In this document: positions 58,975-64,000 of the stretch, piece by piece
How the letters are laid out: each line of letters starts with the position of its first letter
Position numbering within the stretch: the first letter of the stretch is position 1
Source of the DNA: Pirellulaceae bacterium
GTDB taxonomy: Bacteria; Planctomycetota; Planctomycetia; Pirellulales; Pirellulaceae
Assembly: GCA_019636375.1 (NCBI GenBank)
Contig: JAHBXS010000002.1
Span: 1,081,621-1,145,620, forward strand
Length of the DNA: 64,000 bases
Direction: 5' to 3'
Program-made: the position numbers and the translations under genes
The notes under the pieces: model-generated
Databases searched by the model: none
Seen by the model: the letters and a program-made list of their open reading frames with translations, nothing else
What the model was told of the DNA's origin: nothing

Positions 58975-59052
58975 GTAGCGGAAGTCGTCAAGACTTTCGT
59001 TGCGTCAATTAGGGCTAAGAAAACGATCGAAAGTCTTGACGACTTCCGCTAC
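58975..59052. repeat. perfect 25-bp inverted repeat between gmd and wecB
   Basis: Arms at 58975-58999 (GTAGCGGAAGTCGTCAAGAC, then TTTCG) and 59028-59052 are exact complements with a 28-base spacer. A diverged half-copy (GTAGCGGAATGCGTCAAGG) lies at 58941. The rest of the ~440-base interval holds no gene. No T run follows, so a REP/MITE-like element is more likely than a terminator. Confidence 0.7.
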
Positions 59053-59327
59053 GACTGCTCCTCCGCTACCTTTCCCACAGTGACACAAGCTCGCCGCTTT
59101 GGCAAGAATCCCCCTTGTCGCACCCTCTCATCAAACTGAGACTCGTTCCGATTGTTCGGATTATGTCAAGAAACTTTCACGTGTGAGCAATGGGGACCGA
59201 GGTCATGTTCACAAAAGAACTCTGTTCATTTTTTAAACCCGCCGACCCTTGCGATCTCAAATCCTGAAATCCTGTAATAAAAATTACGACCCCAAAGATT
59301 CATTTCTCGCAATCGCCAACATATTTC

Positions 59328-60341
59328 TCAGCACTGAGATTCGGTGGCGGCTTCTTGTTTGGCGAGTTCCAGGTCGTGGTCGACCATTAGTTGAGCGAGC
59401 TCGCGGCAGGTGACGCGGGGAGACCAACCGAGTACCGAACGAGCCTTCGAGGCGTCGCCAAGCAACAGATCAACTTCCGTCGGCCTGAAGTAGCGGGGGT
59501 CGATCTCGACATGCTTCTCCCAATCCAAATCGAGATACCCGAACGAATAATCCAAGAAGTCGCGGATGCGATAGGTCTCGCCAGTCGCCAATACAAAATC
59601 GTCGGGCTCATGATGTTGCAGCATCATCCACATCCCTTCGACGTAATCTCTGGCGTAGCCCCAGTCGCGGCGTGCTTCGAGGTTTCCGAGATATACTTTC
59701 TCTTGCAAACCGATCTTGATTCGAGTCGCGGCGCGAGTGATCTTCCGTGTCACGAATGTCTCGCCGCGTCGAGGCGATTCGTGGTTGTACAAAATGCCGT
59801 TCACCGCGAAGAGATCGTAGGCTTGGCGATAGTTCACCGTTTGATAGAAGGCGTAAACCTTGGCGCAGGCGTACGGCGATTGGGGGCGAAAGGGAGTATT
59901 CTCGGTTTGGGGAGTCTCCAGCACATCACCATACATTTCGCTGCTGCTGGCTTGATAGACGCGAACCTCTTTGGATTTGTTCAGTTGCCGCGCGGCCTCG
60001 AGTACATTCAGAGCCCCCCCACCGACAACTTGCAAGGTATACACTGGGCTGTCAAACGAGACCCGCACGTGACTCTGCGCGCCCAAGTTGTAAATCTCAT
60101 CGGGCTGCAAATCGAGGACGAGGTTGGTGATGTTTTGGCCATCGGTTAGATCGCCGTAATGCAAAAACAAGTTAGCGGTCGGGTCGTGGGGGTCGCGATA
60201 GACGTGATCGAGTCGAGCGGTATTAAAACTACTGCTGCGGCGAACGATTCCGTGAACCTCGTACCCTTTTTCCAAAAGGAACTCGGCCAAATACGAACCA
60301 TCCTGCCCCGTGATGCCTGTGATAAGTGCTCGCTTCGTCAT
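59328..60341 (-). CDS. gmd: GDP-mannose 4,6-dehydratase (337 aa)
   Basis: [20 protein letters not shown] is the NADP-binding motif of [33 protein letters not shown] with the catalytic Ser/Glu, and [11 protein letters not shown] with Tyr-x-x-x-Lys (YACAK) complete the short-chain dehydrogenase core. [15 protein letters not shown] is typical for the C-terminus. The reaction is GDP-mannose to GDP-4-keto-6-deoxymannose. fcl, encoding the next step, is 7 bases upstream in the same transcript. Confidence 0.95.
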   Translation of the reverse strand: MTKRALITGITGQDGSYLAEFLLEKGYEVHGIVRRSSSFNTARLDHVYRDPHDPTANLFLHYGDLTDGQNITNLVLDLQPDEIYNLGAQSHVRVSFDSPVYTLQVVGGGALNVLEAARQLNKSKEVRVYQASSSEMYGDVLETPQTENTPFRPQSPYACAKVYAFYQTVNYRQAYDLFAVNGILYNHESPRRGETFVTRKITRAATRIKIGLQEKVYLGNLEARRDWGYARDYVEGMWMMLQHHEPDDFVLATGETYRIRDFLDYSFGYLDLDWEKHVEIDPRYFRPTEVDLLLGDASKARSVLGWSPRVTCRELAQLMVDHDLELAKQEAATESQC

Positions 60342-60348
60342 GCCGCTT

Positions 60349-61314
60349 TTATACCTCGCGTAGTTTGTTCTCAGCTCGTTCAGAAAAATAGTCTTGGTAG
60401 GTCATCCGCAACCCTTCCTCCAGCGTGATGGTCGGTTGCCAACCCGTCGCCAAAATGCGGGAAATATCGGTTCTTTTGACCGGCGTGCCATCCGGCTTCG
60501 ATTTATCATAAACGATTTTCCCGGTATAACCAACAGTGCTGGCTATCGTCTCGGCTAGATTCGCGATCGTCACATCGCGGCCCGTTCCGACATTCACCCA
60601 ATCGGGCGGATTTTCCAACTGCAACAAGTGCCAAACGCCTGCCGCCAAATCGTCGACGTGCAAGAACTCACGCCTCGGAGTCCCGCTCCCCCAAATCACC
60701 ACTTCCTCTGCCCCTGAAATACGGGCCTCATCGAAACGGTGAATCAGGGCCGGCAACACATGGGCGTTTTCCGGATGGTAATTGTCTCCCGGCCCGTAAA
60801 GATTGGTTGGCATCGCCGAATGAAACAGCCTGCCGTGTTGACGACGATAGGCGGAGCACAGTTTTAGTCCCGCAATCTTGGCAATCGCATAGGCTTCGTT
60901 GGTCGCCTCAAGCGGTCCGCTAAGTAAAGCCTCCTCGCGCAGCGGCTGTGGAGCCTCACGAGGATAAATACAGGTGCTCCCCAAGAACAACAGTCGCTCC
61001 GTTTGATGACGAAAGGCCGCATGGATCACGTTCGCCGCGATCATCAAGTTGTCGTACAGGAAGTCCGCAGGATAAGTATTGTTGGCGTGAATCCCACCAA
61101 CCCGCGCTGCGGCGACCACCACGACCTGCGGCCGTTCACTCGCAAAAAATTGTTCGACGGCGGATTGGCAAGTCAAATCCAACTCGCGGCGATTGCGAAG
61201 AACTAAGTTCGAGCATCCGTGCTGAGAGCAAGCTCGCACAATCGCTTGGCCCACCATTCCTTGATGGCCCGCGATAAAAATTTTTGCATTTTGCAGTGCA
61301 AGATTGTTTGTCAT
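60349..61314 (-). CDS. fcl: GDP-L-fucose synthase (321 aa)
   Basis: [17 protein letters not shown] is the Rossmann motif. [18 protein letters not shown] and [15 protein letters not shown] give the Ser/Cys and Tyr-x-x-x-Lys catalytic set. [20 protein letters not shown] is a hallmark of GDP-fucose synthase. It epimerises and reduces the product of Gmd to GDP-L-fucose. It lies 8 bases after the NusG-like gene. Confidence 0.94.
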   Translation of the reverse strand: MTNNLALQNAKIFIAGHQGMVGQAIVRACSQHGCSNLVLRNRRELDLTCQSAVEQFFASERPQVVVVAAARVGGIHANNTYPADFLYDNLMIAANVIHAAFRHQTERLLFLGSTCIYPREAPQPLREEALLSGPLEATNEAYAIAKIAGLKLCSAYRRQHGRLFHSAMPTNLYGPGDNYHPENAHVLPALIHRFDEARISGAEEVVIWGSGTPRREFLHVDDLAAGVWHLLQLENPPDWVNVGTGRDVTIANLAETIASTVGYTGKIVYDKSKPDGTPVKRTDISRILATGWQPTITLEEGLRMTYQDYFSERAENKLREV

Positions 61315-61322
61315 CTTTTCTC

Positions 61323-61883
61323 CTAGAGGGGTTCTAATAAACCTTCGTCAATTTGCATCGAAACCCCTTGTTCGAGGTAACGAATCGTTAACAGCAACCG
61401 GGTCTTCCCCTCGCGCCGCACCACGGTCCCTTCGTAGCCACGAAACGGACCCGTCCGAACCCGTACGGGCTGGCCGGGAACCAACCGCGCTTCGGGGGTT
61501 AGCGGCACTCCCTCGCGAATGGCCAAGTAGACTTGCCGCAAATCGTGAGCAAGCCCCGCTGGGTCGCCGACCTCCTCCGCTCGCGAAACGCAGTTGGTCG
61601 CGAGGGCTCGTTGCCGATCTTCGGCGGTGCCAAACAAAAAGACATAGTTCGGAAACAACGGCACCGTCGACACTCGCACCCTCCCCTGCGGAGAGCGGGA
61701 ACGTTTGGAGATCGTCGGACCATAAAAACCAATCGACAACTTTTTCAATTTTCGCATCAACTGTTTTTCTTGCCGCGCCATCGTGTAAAGGCAGTACCAG
61801 CGTTCGCTCGCCGTTACGAAGTCAACTTCACGGTCCAGCAAGTCGCTGGGGTAAAGGTCGTCTTCGGGTTTTAAAATCGGCAT
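61323..61883 (-). CDS. NusG/RfaH-like transcription antiterminator of the polysaccharide locus (186 aa)
   Basis: An NGN domain ([18 protein letters not shown], then [18 protein letters not shown]) is followed by a KOW domain ([39 protein letters not shown]). The length and order match NusG paralogues such as RfaH or UpxY rather than housekeeping NusG, which sits with secE and ribosomal genes. It stands at the head of the sugar genes, where such factors usually keep RNA polymerase processive along long polysaccharide operons. The role here is inferred from that position. Confidence 0.88.
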   Translation of the reverse strand: MPILKPEDDLYPSDLLDREVDFVTASERWYCLYTMARQEKQLMRKLKKLSIGFYGPTISKRSRSPQGRVRVSTVPLFPNYVFLFGTAEDRQRALATNCVSRAEEVGDPAGLAHDLRQVYLAIREGVPLTPEARLVPGQPVRVRTGPFRGYEGTVVRREGKTRLLLTIRYLEQGVSMQIDEGLLEPL

Positions 61884-61913
61884 CTGGCGGTCCTTCTTCT
61901 CGACGAGATTCCC

Positions 61914-62846
61914 TTAAGAGGACGGTGGGGCGACCGCCGACTCGTTGGCAGCCTCGACAACCACCGTGTTGTCTGTGGGGTTGGCGTTGTCTGTGGGGGC
62001 TTTGTTTTCTGCGGCAGCGGCGTTTTCCTGCCAAGGGTTATGCCAATCGCGCCATTGGGAAAGATAAGTCGCATAGACCGGATAAGTCTCGACTCGTTCT
62101 TCGAGCCACTTCCGCGCGTGGGCCACGAGTTGGGCCTCGCGCTCGAGAGTGATCTGCCCTTGCATCACCGCCCCACGAAGGAACACAAAATACGTGTCCA
62201 ACACATCGCAGCGACAGTAGTCGTTGATCTCGCGGACTTCGCCGCGATGGTACATGTCTTGGACCATGTGCCCGGCCACGTCCATCTTGCCGGGCTTGCC
62301 CAATAAATTGGCGACGAGATTCAGTCCGCCATTGATCCGCGAGGCCCCGAAATTTGTCAACAGTTCCTGCAAGTCCAAATGAGCGTTTGTGTTGTAACGA
62401 TTGCGGTACTGGTCCCAAGTCTTCAGTTGAGTGCTGAACCAATCCGGAACGCTGATCCCATACCGAAACGCCGCCAACTCGAGCAACGGCAAGTCAAACG
62501 TGCGGCCATTGAAGGAAATCAACGTCGGTTTGCCATACGCCGACCAACCTCGCCAAAAAATTTCGGTGATGCAATGCGGTCGATATTGCGGATCGTCAAG
62601 GGTCACGATATCTAAGAGGACAAAGTCTGCGTCGAGTTTGCCAATCGCAATTGAGATCGGAATCTGAAACGTGTAAGGGATAAATTCGCTCTCGTATTTT
62701 TCAAGCAACTCGCTGCGGTAACGGTTGATCGCATCGATTGCCGACAGACCCTGGCCGGGGTAGCGAATCTGGGAGATCAAATCCCCATCGGCAACGCTTT
62801 CGGCGTCGAACACCAGATAGCGGACTTTGTTGGAAGCGACTGTCAT
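61914..62846 (-). CDS. PolB-exonuclease-like 3'-5' exonuclease (310 aa)
   Basis: The start at 62846 (MTVASNKVRYLVFDAES) is chosen because the longer frame runs into the divergent peptidase gene. The DEDD exonuclease motifs are present: YLVFDAES (Exo I), LISFNGRTFDLPLL (Exo II) and NDYCRCDVLDTYFVFLR (Exo III). This matches the DNA_pol_B_exo2 family of stand-alone proofreading-like exonucleases. The last ~35 residues are a low-complexity Ala/Asn/Thr tail. It ends 30 bases before the NusG-like gene and may share its promoter, though a link in function is not obvious. Confidence 0.85.
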   Translation of the reverse strand: MTVASNKVRYLVFDAESVADGDLISQIRYPGQGLSAIDAINRYRSELLEKYESEFIPYTFQIPISIAIGKLDADFVLLDIVTLDDPQYRPHCITEIFWRGWSAYGKPTLISFNGRTFDLPLLELAAFRYGISVPDWFSTQLKTWDQYRNRYNTNAHLDLQELLTNFGASRINGGLNLVANLLGKPGKMDVAGHMVQDMYHRGEVREINDYCRCDVLDTYFVFLRGAVMQGQITLEREAQLVAHARKWLEERVETYPVYATYLSQWRDWHNPWQENAAAAENKAPTDNANPTDNTVVVEAANESAVAPPSS

Positions 62847-63008
62847 GCTGTGTTCCCAAATTGGTCGTGTATTCCCAGCTTCTTCGTGAAGAAACTCCCG
62901 CCCATTGTCGCAGACTCCGGCTTTTTTTTCGAGGGTCCCCAACCCCTTCTCAAGTCGATAAAATGGATAATCTTTCAGAATAAAAACCATTTCAAATTTA
63001 AAATCACC

Positions 63009-64000
63009 ATGCTCAATTCCGAACGACTCCTCCAACGCTTTCTCCAATACGTCCATGTCGACACAACGGCCAACGCCGCCGCTGAAACGTATCCCAGCAG
63101 CCCCGGCCAAATCGAGCTTGGCAAAATCGTTGTCGCTCAACTGCGAGAAATGGGGGCTGTGGACATCGAGCAAAGCGAGTTTGGGATCGTCATGGCCACG
63201 ATCCCAGCCAACGGAATCCCAGACGCGCCCGTTGTCGCCTTCAACGCCCACTTCGACACCTCACCAGAGACCTCCGGAAAAAACGTCCGCCCCCAAGTCA
63301 TTCGTCATTTCGACGGACGCGACATCGTGCTTGCAGGTGACCCCACGAAAATCATCACGGCGGCGACTTGCTCTGAACTTCCCTCCGCCGCCGGACAAAC
63401 GATCATCACCACCGACGGCACGACGCTCTTGGGGGGAGACGACAAGGCGGGGATGGCGATCATGATGGAACTGGCCAACGTGCTCCTGGAATCAAAGCCG
63501 TTTGAGCATGGCCCCGTCCGTTTGCTGTTCACATGCGACGAAGAAATCGGGTTGGGGGTCAAGCATGTTGACTTGGAAAAACTCGCCTCGCATGTCTGCT
63601 ACACGTTCGACGGTGGTGGGATCGACATGGTGGACAACGAAACGTTCTCAGCCGACTTGGCCGTTGTGACGTTTTCAGGGGTCAACATTCATCCGTCGAT
63701 CGGCAAAGGCAAAATGATCAACGCGATTCGCGGCCAGGCCGATTTTTTATCGCGGTTGCCCCGCGAGCTGTCTCCTGAACAGACTGAAGGCCGCGACGGG
63801 TTCTTGCATCCTTATCAACTGGAGGGGGGTGTCGCTCACAGTTCGGTTCAGATTCTCTTGAGGGATTTCGAAACCGCGCGGCTGAGCGACTACGCGCAAC
63901 TCCTCGAACAGACCGCGCGAGAAACCGAACAAGCCTTCCCAGGTCTCAAGGTTGAAGTTGCGATTCACAAGCAGTATCGCAACATGGCCGAATGGCTCGA
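63009..64000 (+). CDS. pepT: peptidase T-like M20 aminopeptidase, 3' part outside the window
   Basis: From ATG 63009 the frame stays open to the window end (330 codons), so the C-terminus is missing. NAHFDTSPET carries the first zinc His and the Asp, TTLLGGDDKAGMAIM the bridging Asp, TCDEEIGLGV the catalytic and zinc Glu pair, and YTFDGGG the next zinc Asp, as in tripeptide aminopeptidase PepT. VVTFSGVNIHPSIGKGKMINAI is the typical lid-domain start. The enzyme removes N-terminal residues from tripeptides in the cytoplasm. It is divergent from the exonuclease gene, with an AT-rich 162-base spacer probably holding both promoters. Confidence 0.92.
   Translation, partial: MLNSERLLQRFLQYVHVDTTANAAAETYPSSPGQIELGKIVVAQLREMGAVDIEQSEFGIVMATIPANGIPDAPVVAFNAHFDTSPETSGKNVRPQVIRHFDGRDIVLAGDPTKIITAATCSELPSAAGQTIITTDGTTLLGGDDKAGMAIMMELANVLLESKPFEHGPVRLLFTCDEEIGLGVKHVDLEKLASHVCYTFDGGGIDMVDNETFSADLAVVTFSGVNIHPSIGKGKMINAIRGQADFLSRLPRELSPEQTEGRDGFLHPYQLEGGVAHSSVQILLRDFETARLSDYAQLLEQTARETEQAFPGLKVEVAIHKQYRNMAEWL

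Noticed and set aside
61304..62152. Plus-strand frame of 282 codons over the NusG-like gene
   Set aside because: It is Arg/Ser/Pro-rich low-complexity sequence, antisense to a clear NGN-KOW protein and the exonuclease end.
62847..63251. Longer N-terminus for the exonuclease
   Set aside because: It lies antisense to the first 80 codons of peptidase T and is not conserved-looking. The ATG at 62846 directly precedes the Exo I motif.

Overview
The window comes from a planctomycete, most likely a Pirellulales-type genome. The evidence is a PSCyt1/DUF1549/DUF1553 protein followed by a DUF1501 protein, giant Ser/Thr kinases carrying WD40 and TPR repeats, a PEP-CTERM protein together with a fused exosortase of planctomycete type, and many dispersed palindromic intergenic repeats. 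No rRNA, tRNA or CRISPR array was seen.

Layout. 0-18 kb: two small secreted or hypothetical genes, then a minus-strand tandem array of receptor-like Ser/Thr kinases. Two are intact (1761 and 2603 aa). A third is cut by an IS1182/IS5-like element, which leaves only its kinase domain on one side and its C-terminal tail on the other. The N-terminus of a fourth, decayed copy follows. 18-27 kb: two small secreted proteins with good terminators, a polytopic membrane protein, and the DUF1549/DUF1553 + DUF1501 pair. 27-33 kb: an accessory island in which a mini-kinase-like gene and a 1583-aa CHAT protease-STAND NTPase are divergent, with overlapping start codons. 33-39 kb: an AsmA-like protein, a small membrane-anchored protein whose frame is split by an in-frame UGA with a SECIS-like hairpin (candidate selenoprotein), and a PQQ-type propeller protein. 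39-45 kb: a fused HyuA-HyuB hydantoinase/5-oxoprolinase carrying a REP-like palindrome in its linker and an ISAs1 element in its last codons. 45-52 kb: a Gly-rich PEP-CTERM surface protein, a GT1 glycosyltransferase, a secreted helical protein, and a frameshifted secreted protein. 52-63 kb: a minus-strand exopolysaccharide locus (3'-5' exonuclease, NusG-like antiterminator, fcl, gmd, wecB, wecC, exosortase, galU, GHMP sugar kinase). The window ends inside a peptidase T gene.

How the genes may work together. The nucleotide-sugar genes should supply GDP-fucose, UDP-ManNAc/ManNAcA and UDP-glucose (perhaps UDP-glucuronate) for a surface polysaccharide. The NusG paralogue probably keeps polymerase processive through that locus, and the exosortase should process PEP-CTERM proteins such as the one at 44.9-48.0 kb. 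The CHAT-STAND/mini-kinase pair resembles bacterial conflict (anti-phage or cell-suicide) modules. The two observations most worth following up are that pair and the candidate selenoprotein.
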